Assembly (NCBI GenBank): GCA_049999725.1
Contig: JBNGIS010033967.1
Coordinates: 53,262 to 101,772, forward strand
Source of the DNA: Haplomitrium mnioides
Lineage: Eukaryota; Marchantiophyta; Haplomitriopsida; Calobryales
Length of the DNA stretch: 48,511 nucleotides
Reading direction: 5' to 3'
Shown in pieces: positions 10,001 through 20,949 of this stretch. The notes beneath the pieces are model-generated. The model saw only the letters and a list, made by a program, of their open reading frames with translations, did no database searches and had not been told where the DNA came from. The position numbers and the translations under genes are program-made. The stretch's first letter is position 1; each line of letters begins with the position of its first letter.

Positions 10001-10476
10001 TTATCCCATAAGTCCTCCCCACTAACATAGGATTAGTATATAATGATTTGACATCCTTCTTCCTTCGAGAGGAAACCCTACAGGGGTGTAAGGCCACTGC
10101 TTCTTCCTGCCCCTGGATGGACCTAGTTCACGGCATCGGCAACTATCCTTCGACACAATCCACCTGGCTCTTGGGCAAGCTATCCACCAACACATACTAG
10201 ATACAAATAGATAGGAGTAGCTTGCCCTCAACACATAGATTAGTTTTCCAAAAATATATTTTTTCTTCTTCTCTGAAAAAGAAATCAACTTCCCCATAAC
10301 TTAGCCTTCTCTCCTTAGCCAATTATATCCAAAATTTCCTCTTATCCTTTAATTTTTACAACTTTGCACTTGTTATACACAAAACTGAAGCTTTACCATT
10401 TCCTTCTTACTCCACCACGCAGAAAAGAACTCCTTCAAGCTGTTTTTGACCTTCAGTTAGGAACTATACTCTCATA
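7024..10476 (-). repeat. D1 3' LTR (3,453 bp)
   Basis: On the plus strand it starts TGTCGTAGCA and ends CTCTCATA, so one end has decayed from CA to TA. It aligns along its length with 16525-19948. In the first 155 bp I count about 11 differences, nearly all transitions. Frames inside it (for example at 8393 and 9009) are not genes. 8540-8700 holds a repeated GGATCC/AACTGGGG module and 8900-9900 a loose series of GATTCTTCGCAGG-like phrases. Confidence 0.95.
10037..10044. promoter_or_regulatory. TATA-like box in the conserved LTR core
   Basis: TATATAAT lies in a block of about 130 bp (10010-10140) that is well conserved in the sister LTR (TATATA at 19544-19549) and in the otherwise diverged solo LTR (TATATAAG at 27553-27560). 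It is a plausible core promoter. TATATA reads on both strands; the element is transcribed on the minus strand, so the plus-strand TATATAAG context is not decisive. Confidence 0.45.
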
Positions 10477-10482
10477 TATTAG

Positions 10483-10492
10483 CTCCTTCTTC
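10483..10492 (-). promoter_or_regulatory. Polypurine tract of D1
   Basis: On the minus strand GAAGAAGGAG lies about six bases before the 3' LTR. This is the usual place for the plus-strand primer of reverse transcription. The tract is short, and a few bases separate it from the LTR edge. Confidence 0.6.
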
Positions 10493-10559
10493 AAGCACGC
10501 AGCATCCTCGCAAGCATTCACAAATAGTATCATTTCACCCATGATCCGTTCACTCTTGT

Positions 10560-11684
10560 TTCCTGTTAACACTTCTCCCATTAAAGTCCTTAACTCCAAT
10601 GATCCATTGTCATAAATTTTTGATGCTACATAGGGTCGCATTCATCTTACATGAAGTTTCTCTGGGAACCAAAAATAATGACTATCATATGGAAGCACAA
10701 GATCCCCTTCAGAAATATTCACCTTTTTAAGCTTGGAATCATAGTCTTCTTTACGCTTGTGCTGGACTTTTTCAGTTTCAGCCAAAGCCTAAACTCTTTC
10801 TTCTTCCAGCTTGACCAAGTCCATCATTCTCTTCAATAGACTTTCCTTGTCCGGCATACGTTCTTCTTCAGCAATCCTGATGGAGGCACATCCCATTCCA
10901 CTGGTACTAAGGAATGAGTACCATAGACCAAATAGAATAGCGTCTGATTCGTAGTTACTTTCTCCGTTGTTCTGTACGCCCACAAAGCTGAGTACAACTT
11001 CTTGTCCCAATTCGACGAGTATGTTGAACAAATCTTTATCAATATCTTACTTAACAATCCATTAACTCTTTCAGTATGTCCATTCGCTTTCGGGTTATAG
11101 GGAGTTGTTTTTCTGTGTTTAATCATGTAGGTATCGATAAGGTGCTAAATTACCTCATTCAAAAAATGAGTCCCCCTATCACTGATCAGTTCTAAAGGAC
11201 AGCCAAATCGCTTAATTATGTTCACAAATAGGAAGTTAGCAACTTCCACTACTCCATCTCTTCAAGTAGCTTTTGCTTTCACCCATTTGGTAGCATAATC
11301 TGTACACACTAATATATATCTATTTTTATAGTATCTAGACACTGGTGTAATAGGTCTTACAAAATCAATACCTCATTTCTCAAATGGAGCGAAAGGTTAA
11401 ATAGGTGTAAGTGGCCAATGGCTAGTTGCTATTGGTTTCCCCACTCTTTGACATAGGTCACAACTTTGAATATAACTCTTTACATCCTTGTACATTGTAG
11501 GCCACCAATAGCCTCCCTCATGAATCTTTTCCACAGTATTGCACATGGCATAATGTCCACCTACTTCATCATCGTGCAATGCAGCAATCACCTTCTTAAC
11601 TTCACTATGGCCTAAACAACGTCTCAAAATGTCATCAGGTCCTTTCTTATATAACACTCCTTTATAAATTGTATACGGCACCAC
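10560..11684 (-). pseudogene. D1 integrase: H2C2 finger, catalytic core and C-terminal tail
   Basis: The first part (11684-11397) is open for 95 residues. It has the H-x-H...C-D-L-C-Q zinc-binding segment (ending near 11450) that precedes gypsy integrases. The core follows with G-I-D-F, then D-Y-A-T-K-W, S-D-R-G-T-H-F and P-Y-N-P-K-A-N-G-H-T-E-R (about 11080-11130), the last supplying the catalytic Glu. The C-terminal part has D-S-K-L-K, G-D-L-V-L and Y-D-N-G-S-L-E-L (about 10580-10750), typical of the tail that sets the pol end in these elements. Stops at about 11145 and 11395, and again in the tail, show decay. Confidence 0.88.
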
Positions 11685-11768
11685 CTTCTAGAAAAATATT
11701 GCCTTTTCTTATTTATTCAATCCAGAAGGCAAAATAGAACTCTCTAGATATAACCAAATCTCTTTGTA

Positions 11769-12278
11769 CTAGGGGTTCTCCTCCCCTTCCTTCTCAATTG
11801 GGAATAGGTTCTCATTTGGAAAATTATCATTCAGATCATCTATCTCGGTTGGTCCTGGAATTTTGGATAGGAAATCTGCATTCTGATGTGACTTTCCTGG
11901 TCTTACGTCCACTTCAAAATCAAATTCCTGGAGTAGCAACATCCATCTTGCTATCCTTCTAGACAAATCAGGTTTATTCACTAAATATTTCAGTGAATTA
12001 TGATCCACATGAAACACAAATGGATACCCTAACAAATAGTGTCTGAATTTCCTAACTGAAAATATCAATCCCAACACTTCTCTCTCTGTTACTGAATAAT
12101 TTTTCTCTGCTGCAGTCAATTTTTCACTTGCATAATAAATAGGATGGTCTTTCTTATCTTCATCTTTCTTAATTAATACACTGCTTATTGCAACGGCAGA
12201 GACATCCACATAGACATGGAACTTTCTATCCCAACTTGGAGGTTTCAAAACATGGGCTGTAACAAGTTTCTCTTTCAA
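11769..12278 (-). pseudogene. D1 RNase H domain
   Basis: A 169-residue open stretch with V-Y-V-D-V-S-A-V-A near its start (first Asp), T-E-R-E-V-L-G-L (Glu), H-V-D-H-N-S-L-K-Y (Asp) and N-A-D-F-L-S-K-I-P-G (last Asp). These are the catalytic signatures of the gypsy RNase H that degrades the RNA template during reverse transcription. It follows the RT after a short break in frame and is one of the best-preserved parts of the element. Confidence 0.92.
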
Positions 12279-12326
12279 TGTATCAAAAGCTATCTGAGCC
12301 TCCTCTCCCCATTGAAAGACAATGTT

Positions 12327-13397
12327 TTACTGCAACAAGTTGGTAAGTGGAGCAACTATCCAAGAGTAGTTCTCTATGAACCTCTTATAGTAGCCCGTAG
12401 CTCCTAAAAACTCTCTCACTTTCGTAATTGTCGTAGGCATCATAACCTCCTTTATGATTTTCACTTTGTCCACATCTACAACAATGCCATCCTTAGAGAC
12501 TCTATGTCCCAACAATAACCATTCACTCATTGCAATAAAACTCTTTTCAGGGTGCAATCCTAGCTGTCCCTATCTACATCTCTCAAAAGTCTTTCTCATA
12601 TGACTAGGATGATCCTCCTTTGATCTATATACACAAAAGTCATCCAAAAATATTTCTATGAAATCACTCAGATACGGTATAAAAATTTGTGTCATTGTCC
12701 TTTGAAAAGTGGTTGGGGCATTATATAGCGCAAAAGGCATCACATTATAAGCATATGTTCTCCAGTCTGTAGTGAAGGTAGTTTTCGATCTATCTTCAGG
12801 ATGGATACTCACTTGGTTGTAGCTAGAGAATCCATCCAAAAATGTATAACATTCCGATCTTACCACCTGGTCTAGGATAGTGTCATTAAATGGTAAAGGA
12901 ACAAAATCCTTTTTAGTGGCCTGATTTAATTTCCTGAAATCCTGGCACACTCTAATTTTTCTAATTTTCTTCATGACTATCACTATTGGCGACACCCATT
13001 CACTATAGGGTATTGCATAAATAAAGTTTGCAGCCAATAGTTTATCCAACTCTTCCTTCATTAGCAACAAATATTTAGGATTCAAGTGGTACTGCCTCTG
13101 TCTAATAGGCACAACTCCCTCCTCCAAATAAGTTCTATGCTCACAGATTTCAGCAGATATTCCCTTTAAATCTTTATAAGACCAGGTAAACACATCTTGA
13201 AACTCTGTCAAGAGAGCTTTATACACTTGTCTCTCTTCCTCATCCAGTTCATTACATAGAAATAACATCTTTTCAGGATCCTTAGAACTCACTTGGATAG
13301 CACCATATTGTTGTTCTCTTACCACATTATGCGTCTCGATCTGCTCCATAATCAGCTCAGGCACTTTCTCACCTTCGCTTGCAAATAACACGAACAT
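12327..13397 (-). pseudogene. D1 reverse transcriptase
   Basis: The larger frame (13397-12570, 275 residues) contains R-Q-R-Q-Y-H-L-N, W-V-S-P-I-V-I-V, V-C-Q-D-F-R-K-L-N, F-L-D-G-F-S-S-Y-N-Q and the catalytic F-L-D-D (about 12630-12645), where many retroelements have Y-x-D-D. The second frame (12557-12327) carries the thumb/connection with F-L-G-A-T-G-Y-Y-K-R-F-I. A frame break near 12565 separates them. The leader with F-T-W-S-Y-K-D-L-K-G-I is the usual linker between protease and RT in this group. Confidence 0.95.
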
Positions 13398-13689
13398 CTC
13401 TAAGTCGTCTCCTTTTTTGTCACTGCATAAACTCTATTTAATAAATTCTTCATCAGTCCAACCAGGAAAAGTGGGATCACAGACACCCAGTTCCTCACAA
13501 TACTCTTCAGCTAAGTGAGCAATAGGCGTATTGTCCTCTTGTAACCACAATTCTGGATTCTGATCAGCTTCCTCTTTTAACTCTGATACAGACCCGTCAT
13601 ACTCTACCGAATGGTCAGAGGTGTACTCCTCTGCTGTCTGAGTTTCTCCTTGATATGGAGGTTCTCCTTTGGATAGTTTTGCCTTGGGT

Positions 13690-14070
13690 TTGGTTCCAAA
13701 CCGAATTTCTCTCTTTCTCTAATCTTCTACTACTTTGGCTTGATACAGCCAAGGCTGTCCCAATAACACATGATATGTTGATTTTGATTCAAGGTTTATG
13801 ACTGTATAATCCAAAACAAACTCTCTCCCTCCAATCACAATCTTTACTCCTCTCAACACTCCTTCAGGGATCAGTCTTCTCTGATCTCAACACTTGAGGT
13901 GTTTTGTCCAGGTGACTGAATCCCAATGCTTCCATGGTTTCCAACACCATAATATTTTTCCTTGATCCACCATCAATCAATACATTTGTCAAGTTACATC
14001 ATTTTATTTGAATCTCTACTTTTGGAACTCCATATTTTGGCACCTCCTCTTGAACAGTTCCTATTGGCAA
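13690..14070 (-). pseudogene. D1 retropepsin-like protease
   Basis: The minus strand gives I-D-G-G-S-R-K-N-I-M (about 13955-13990), the active-site region of the aspartic protease that matures the polyprotein. In D2 the same place reads I-D-G-G-S-G-K-N, so Gly to Arg is probably a decay mutation here. The frame is broken, including a small deletion or shift near 13885 relative to D2. Confidence 0.8.
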
Positions 14071-14304
14071 AAACGATACAGGAACTGACACTTCAGGTAG
14101 TTTATACTTTCTTTTCTTTTCCCTAGTCAGCATCCTTAACTTTTTCCTCTATGGTGTAGACATTCTTAGTATCTGCCCCACTGTCACATTGGTTGGCATC
14201 CTCTGTACATCCAAAGCCACATTATAATCCAAGTCTAACTCATCAACTTTTACTCCCTCGAAAGGTAAGCCAGACCCATCTTTTCTATTTGGATCTTTCC
14301 TCAT

Positions 14305-16211
14305 TCACTCCTCTTCCATTTCTCTATGCTTTTCAAGTCTATTTTCATGGTCCCTCTTCTCTTGGGCTTTTTTCTGCAGCTCTCTAGAGACCTCCTTTGA
14401 AATATCCTGAAAATACTTAGGATCATTCCTATTGTACTCTAGATCGTTCTTATCTTCTACTATTGCCTTAGGGTTTCCTCTAACTACTTCACCCCAACTT
14501 TGTTTCTTCTTTTCCTTGCTCTTACTTCTAGTTTTCACTCTGAACAAGGGAATCTCCACTACTGGTTCCTCCACTAGCATCCTCACCTCTGGTTCAGGTG
14601 TTGGTGGCTCTGCATATTTTACCATCATCTTTGTCATAGGAGGGGCTGGACATTCTGCTTCTGTGTGTCCAAATTTCTTACAATTCCCACACAAAGGTAC
14701 ATAGCCTACTGGCTTCCTTGCATGAGGATAGGCACTAGCGTAATGATCCGGTGCTCCATAATTATAACACGATGTAAATCTCCTACTTGCATGTACTGGT
14801 ACTAATTGAGTTTCTGGTGCAGCCGTTGGCACCATAGTTGGTTGAATTGCTGGAACATATGACGTTCCTAGCATCTGTTGATACTGGACTCTCTCTATTG
14901 GTCTTCCTCTGTATTGGGCCATTGCATACACAAGGTACTGCACTAACCCAAGATCCATCATTTGAGGTTCTTCCTCAACCCAATAAGACGCTTGTACATA
15001 CATTACAGTAGGTGGAAGATACTTACATTCCTGCTCCATGTGGCCCTCTCTCTCATAGCAGGTACACCAAACATTGTCTTGAAAGGAGTAGTGGACCTTC
15101 TTTTCCTAGAGCTGGCAGCTTGCTTAATCACCATTTGCTCCATTTTCTTCGTTAACTCGTTCATGTCCTTCTTACCCAATCGATATTCCCCTTTCTTTTC
15201 TCTTGCTTTCTTCCTCTCGTCCTCTCAGTCAGAAGAAGATGACGATTCCCCCTCTTCAGATGAACTCGATCCCTCCTCTAAATTTGAACTAGTGCTCTCT
15301 TGCACTTTCTTAGACTTCTTACTTTTCTTTTTCTTACCCTTCTTTTTCTTACTTTCCTCTTCACTGTTGCTTGACTGAGAATCTTTCAACTTTTCCCCCA
15401 TTTCTGCAGTTTCATATGTCTCTAGAGCTCTAATAGCTTCCTCTAAAGTAGTAGCCCTTGATTGTCTTACATATCGTTCTTCCTTCTTTGACAAGCCCTT
15501 CAAATACCATTCCAAGTTCACCATACGGTTGTTCATAATACCCAGCTTCTACTGCATTGTCTTGAATCTCTGAGAGTAATTCCTAATTGCTTCCTTTTTC
15601 TTTTTCTTGATTGAGGTCAGCTTAGTCAAAATCCTCATTGAATATGTTGCCTCTCTGAACTCTGTCACAAGAGCTGTCCTCAGATCTACCCACGTAGCAA
15701 AAACCACTCTCAAATTATCGTACCATTCTGTTGTTTTTTCTAAAAACAGAGCATCCACAAGTCTTAGCTGATCTGCATCTGAATCTTCTTGGTTACCTCT
15801 GCTGATGCCTTCAAATTTTTTCACCCATGTGTCTACATCGTCTTTCGATCTTCCCTTGAAGATCTAGTATTTCAGCTTTGTTTGATAACCCCCCACATGA
15901 GCTTGTTGAACTATAGCTGATACTAAAGGAAACAGAGTCACATGTGTCACCCTTGTTCTCAAAACAACACTAGGTTGTGAAGCTCCACTACCTTGGATAC
16001 TAGTAGGTGTGGCTGAGTTACTAGAAGAAGAAGTAGAAGTTGAAGAAGGTAAATTTAATTTTGGGAATGATGTTAAACCAACAATGCCTCCAGGAGCAAT
16101 GATATCTATCCACTGAAACTGAGCAAATGGCAACTGAGGCCCAGAAGGTTGAGCTCCCCCATCTGTAGGTTCCTTTTTGGTACCAGCAGTTATAACTTCT
16201 TTAGACTTCAA
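14305..16211 (-). pseudogene. D1 gag: capsid domain, Ser/Lys linker and CCHC zinc knuckles
   Basis: It starts at an ATG at 16211 with a Ser/Thr-rich leader. A retrotransposon gag (capsid-like) domain follows at 15880-15540, with A-T-E-F-R-E-A-type helices, then a Lys/Glu/Ser-rich low-complexity linker (about 15240-15370). Two zinc knuckles follow near 14640-14780. The second, C-G-N-C-K-K-F-G-H-T-E-A-E-C, is an intact C-x2-C-x4-H-x4-C; the first has lost cysteines. Stops at about 15865, 15545 and 15225 split the frame. The product would coat the RNA genome in virus-like particles. Plus-strand frames over the linker are shadows. Confidence 0.92.
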
Positions 16212-16494
16212 TTTAGACTCCTTGCGTCTCTCGAGTCTTACTTCTCTCTCTCTCTTCTTTGTCTCTCTTTGTCCTCTTCTGAAATTTCATGCACTTACAT
16301 CTTCCTTGCTAATCACCACAAAGAAAATGCTTCTTCTCTGAATTTATTCACGCAGAAAAGAAACAAAATACAAAGCAAAAAAAAAACTACCACAATAGAA
16401 TATTAAGAACAGAATTTCATAGTGGCGAGTAAAACAGGTTCCCAACATTATTGATAACACTATACACACTTTTAAGAGCAAACACTAGAAGTTA

Positions 16495-16514
16495 GATCCT
16501 CGGCAACGACGCCA
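16495..16514 (-). promoter_or_regulatory. D1 primer-binding site for tRNA-Asp
   Basis: On the minus strand TGGCGTCGTTGCCGAGGATC lies 10 nt inside the 5' LTR. It matches the complement of the 3' end of plant tRNA-Asp (GUC) at 18 of 20 positions, to my knowledge of that tRNA. The plus strand therefore looks like a tRNA 3' end but is not a tRNA gene. Confidence 0.88.
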
Positions 16515-16524
16515 AGAAATCACG

Positions 16525-19500
16525 TGTTGTAGCACAGCAGTGGGTACTCCAGCCCTAAAAAGCGCAACCAGAGATCGAACCACGCAAGATCCATATAGAA
16601 ATCTGCTCTTAAATTGTTTTTATTGACTTTCCAGATTCTTTAAAGAGTTCCGAAACTGCACTCTATCAGTTCAGAGATGGACCGCTCTCTTCTATAGGTC
16701 TGACAACCCTCTCTCCACAAAACCATACACAAGCACTTCTAACTACTCAACACAATAGAACAACAGCCAAGAATCACACAAATTGCATGACTGACATCTC
16801 TAGGATAAGAAAACTGATGCACATGTTGATTTTAAACTTGAGTTGTATCAAAGATGTTTCCAAGCAACCAGCTACCCAACTTGCTTGAAACTCTCAAACC
16901 AACACTCCAGTGCCTACCCTCATTACACCACTTCACTTCCCTTAAACTGGATACTTAGACCACTCCAACCCAATATACCCTAGAGCTTGATACTGAGAAC
17001 TTAGCTATGGAACGACCCTCCTGATCTCACATCCAAATGCTGTTCCTCCAACCACTCACTACTCTGTTTGTTTGTGAAATGCCCACCTATTCCATATGCA
17101 CATACAATCCTGAGCAATACTTGCTCTACTACAACCCACCAACCAACATCCACTAATTGGAGAATCACAGAAGGTTCTCTACTTAAAATTTAGCACATTA
17201 ACACACACACAGAACATAATGGAATAGAACTCAAAGCAGACTTGACTTGCCACTAAATCTCCCACAAATTACAACGTGGAACTCAGAACCTAGACCCACC
17301 AGCAAAATACACTCAAGTACCCCCAACATGCACTTCTCTAATACAATCTGTCTGATTTCTTCAATTGAAAACCTACAGAACATTCACTCACAAAATCTAA
17401 CTTCAATTTCTTGTTCCTTCATCATGCTGCTCCTTCTGAATCTGCAATTTCCAAGAGCAAGGGACCTCACATATAAGAATCTCATGAATTTTACTTGAAG
17501 CACCAATGTACAATGAGACAATCCGCAGAACAGGAGCTCGCCATCAGGCTTGTACCCCTTGTCCTGCTCAATTGACAAGTAACTGTCATAACAGTTCAAA
17601 AACTAACTTACTTCCCTCCTAAGCTAACTCGTTCTCACTAATTTTCCAATAAAAACATTCAACTCACAATTTGTTCTTAAGCTAAATAACTAGCCTTCAC
17701 TAATTTACACTAACTCTGCTCGCAATAAGAACTAACTACTAACAATTGTTATTATGCTAATTTTCAAGCTTTCACTAACTCTTCATTTCCTAATTTTCAA
17801 TTTTTGAACTTTTCAGATTCCACCAAGCATATGTTTCAACCTTTCGAACTTTCAACTCGACTTCCACAATCAACACCGAAACAATGATAAGTCGTCGCTT
17901 TGCCTTTAAAATTTGCTTTGTAGTTGTTCTTCCGCAACAATCCTCATTCAGCACAGAATGTTCACAAGTCATCTTTTGCACCAGTCACCGCTTCGCTTAA
18001 TCACTGTTTCACTTCCCAATCTGTAGCTTACAATATGTCGAACACCTCGGAGCGGATCCCTTTTAACTGGGGATCCCACTTCGTAACTCCACTCGGAACC
18101 CTTTTAACTGGGCTCCCCACAACGAATACCACTCGGACATCTTACAGATCCCATGGATCCCCACTTTGGACTCACTTCGGATCCCCTTTAACTGGGGCAC
18201 CCTACATCGTATGACTCGGTTCCAATTCATCTTTCGGATTCCTCGGACCTTTCTTCCTTCGTTTTCAAATTATTCCATTTCGTTTTAAAAAAATTAATAC
18301 CACCTTATTCAAATGATCTTTGCATAGCAAAATTTTGTCGCTAAGCACTTCCTTCGTTGGTCTGATTGATTTTTGCTCAATTTCCTTCCTGCTTATAAAC
18401 TTTCCGCACCAGGCTTTCATGCGCAGGATTCATTGTAGCTCCCGATCATCGCACAGAGCGGGTTGATTCTTCCTTCAGTTTGATTCCTCGTAGGGATCTT
18501 CATCCTTTTGTCAGGTTTTGTAGCTGATTGGTTCCTCACGCAGCCTCATATGTCAATGCTCATTCAGGCCAATTCTTCACATAGAATTTGCTTCATATCC
18601 AATCAATTGTCACAATAGGTACCTTCTGATTTCGAAGGGGCTTCTCTCTCTTCTCAAATGGGCGACCAACAACAAAGCCTCATCTTCAGATTTTGCACAG
18701 CTGCCTCTTCCATACCATGGCTTCACGCACAGCATACTCATTTGTAAGTTGTTCGTTGCCACTGGGCGATTCTTCACATTTTGCAAGAGGCTTCAAAGAT
18801 CATTTGTCACATCAAGGAATTCTTTTCAGGTTGATTGTTCATAAGGGATCATCGGAGCGTTGTTTTCTTAACAAGAACCTCCAACGCAGAGCCTCACTTC
18901 ACCTCGATTCATTTGTCGCAAGGGAGAGAAAACTCGTTATAAGACATTCTTTTATTGCAGCCGCGTTCGATTTCTTTGTAGGAGATCGTCATTCTGCACA
19001 TTGGCCTTCAGATTGCGTAGGGGCCTCTATTCTTCTCATGTTGTCTTACTCGTCGCTTCTTCCTTCGCATTTCGCAGGGGATCATTGATCACAGGGTGTT
19101 TATCCTTATTTTGAAACACCCCTTGTAGCATTTCCTTCACACCCAATTACTCGCAGGGCAATTCGCACATCAATTGCTTGCAGGAAATCTGCTCACAAGT
19201 GATCTTCATAACCGATTCTTCGTAGTGATTCCTTTTTGCATATCATAGGTGGATTCCTCCTCCAGCTTAATTTCTCGCAAATCTATGGCTCACATCATCG
19301 TTCCTAGACCCTTGATCGTAGGAAGGGGATTCATCACTCAGACCTTCTGAATCCTTCTCCACAAGGCAATTCAATTTCTTCGCTGATTGATTCTTTACAT
19401 AGACTTTCTTCACCACAGATTCCTTGTTAGTAGCACAGTCGCCACAGGTTGATCGTTCTTCGCAGATCACCTCTTCCTTCTGGGTGATCATAGCATAGCC

Positions 19501-19948
19501 TCGCCACTTATCCCATAAGTCCTCCCCACTGACATAGGATTAGTATATAATGATTTGACACCCTTCTTCCTTCGAGAGGCAACCCCACCGCTTCTTCTTG
19601 CCCCTGGACTGACCTAGTTCAGGGCATCGGCAACTGTTCTTCGACACAATTCACCTGGCTCTTGGGCAAGCTATCTACCAACACATACTAGATAGGAGTA
19701 GCTCGCCCTCAACATATAGATTAGTTTTCCAGAAATTTTTTTCTTCTTCTTCTCTGAAAAAGAAATCAACTTCCCCATAACTTAGCCTTCTCTCCTTGGC
19801 CAATTACATCCAAAATTTCCTCTTATCCTTTAACTTTTACACTTGTTATACACAAAATTGAAGCTTTACTATTTCCTTCTTACTCCACCATGCAAAAAGA
19901 ACTCCTTCAAGTTGTCTCTGACCTTCTGTCAGGAACTATGCTCTCACA
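16525..19948 (-). repeat. D1 5' LTR (3,424 bp)
   Basis: On the plus strand it starts TGTTGTAGCA and ends CTCTCACA, giving proper TG...CA ends. It pairs with 7024-10476. It carries the same internal blocks: the GGATCC/AACTGGGG module at 18050-18200, the GCAGG phrases at 18420-19350 and the TATA core near 19544. Frames inside it are not genes. Confidence 0.95.
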
Positions 19949-19953
19949 AAAAG
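19949..19953. repeat. Target-site duplication AAAAG, right copy (D1)
   Basis: AAAAG follows the 5' LTR and matches 7019-7023. Beyond it, the T/A-rich DNA resembles the end of the intron before exon 2 in copy B, which supports the idea that D1 split copy C exactly here. Confidence 0.93.
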
Positions 19954-20034
19954 TTTTTTTGTTTTTGTAAAAACAAAATTGTTTGAATCAATAACAAAAA
20001 GAACATTTGAATTAAATGGAAGAAAAATGGTTCA

Positions 20035-20490
20035 AAGAGTCCATGTGCATATGGACTCCATCGAGCCTATGATCATAGGGACTTTTGAGAGTGATTTTGA
20101 GCATGGACTACCAAGAGTCAATACACACAAGGACTCTTGAGAGTCCACGCGTGCATGGACTTGCTGATGTTTGCTCACGTCTGGACTACTGAGATTCCAT
20201 GCGCACATGAAATCTTGTAGTCTATGCTTGCATGGACTGTCAAGAGTCCTTGTGTGGAGGACTACTAGAAGTCATTGTGTGCAGCGACTGTTGAGAGTTA
20301 ATACATACATGGATTCATTGTAGTCCATGCTTGCATAGACTTTAGAGAGTCCATGCATGCATGGACTCTATTGAGACTCCAAGCTTGCTTGGACTCATCG
20401 TAGTCCAAGCTTGCAAGAACTCTCGAGAGTCCATGTGTGTGTGAGCTACCGAAAAGACTTGTTAGCAAAGACTCTATCGCGTCCAAGTAA
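20035..20490. repeat. Dyad tandem array in the interrupted intron of copy C
   Basis: About 15 units of roughly 25-30 bp, less regular than the other arrays. Clear dyads are TCCATGCATGCATGGA (about 20350-20365) and TCCAAGCTTGCTTGGA (about 20378-20394), joined by linkers such as CTCTTGAGAG. It lies where intron 1 lies in copies A and B, on the far side of D1. No exon 1 of copy C could be recognised beyond it. Confidence 0.85.
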
Positions 20491-20945
20491 GAACCAGAAA
20501 AAACATAATGGTTAAGATATAAGACTAATCTAATTAGGCCATTAAAATAATCCTAATCCTAATCTAGGTTTATTATAAGAACACATAACTATAATTATAT
20601 GTGAGAGAGATTGAAAAAGATGAGAGGACTATTATTATGATGATGAGTGTGAGGAGGTTTTCAGATGGAAAATGTCTTTTGAGTCGGATTGCTAAGGAAA
20701 ATGAGCAAAATGAGGCAAAAGGAGTGCAAAAACTTTGAAATTTTTCTTGTTTGATGACTATAAGCTGAACAAAGACAATCATATACTAATTCTCTATTAT
20801 AAAAACAAGAAGTGAACTTATGAAAATCCAATATTAGAAAGCCGAAGGCACTCCAAAGGGGCAGATCAGAGGATAAATTGAATAGTATTGTAAAATCAAA
20901 ATTAGATTCTCTACCATTGTCAAACAAAGAAAGGGTGTCGTAATG
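20491..20945. other. AT-rich DNA without a recognisable gene
   Basis: No domain, repeat boundary or splice-bounded exon was seen. Short minus-strand frames around 20573-20927 are Phe/Ser/Leu-rich and look like chance frames in T-rich DNA. The left edge continues from the dyad array; exon 1 of copy C would be expected here but was not found. Confidence 0.4.
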
Positions 20946-20949
20946 TTAA

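Larger units (their letters stand above)
7024..19948 (-). mobile_element. Complete Ty3/gypsy LTR retrotransposon D1 (Athila/Tat-like), about 12.9 kb
   Basis: Two long LTRs (7024-10476 and 16525-19948) flank a minus-strand gag-protease-RT-RNase H-integrase region. It has a tRNA-Asp primer-binding site beside the right (5') LTR, a polypurine tract beside the left (3') LTR, and a perfect 5-bp duplication AAAAG outside. Integrase lies after RNase H, the gypsy order. I saw no chromodomain. The tRNA-Asp primer and the long LTRs favour the Athila/Tat side of the family, but the lineage is an inference. The coding region has many stops and frameshifts, so it is not autonomous now. It landed in the first codons of exon 2 of a methyltransferase-like DNA transposon (copy C). 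Confidence 0.96.

Noticed and set aside
14962-15378. 138-residue hydrophobic plus-strand frame (and its partner at 32785-33120)
   Set aside because: Antisense shadow of the Lys/Glu/Ser-rich gag linker. The Phe/Leu/Ser content comes from that composition, not from a membrane protein.
16495-16514. tRNA-Asp gene fragment
   Set aside because: Only the 3' 20 nt match, with exact placement beside an LTR and a repeat at 34214-34233. These are primer-binding sites.
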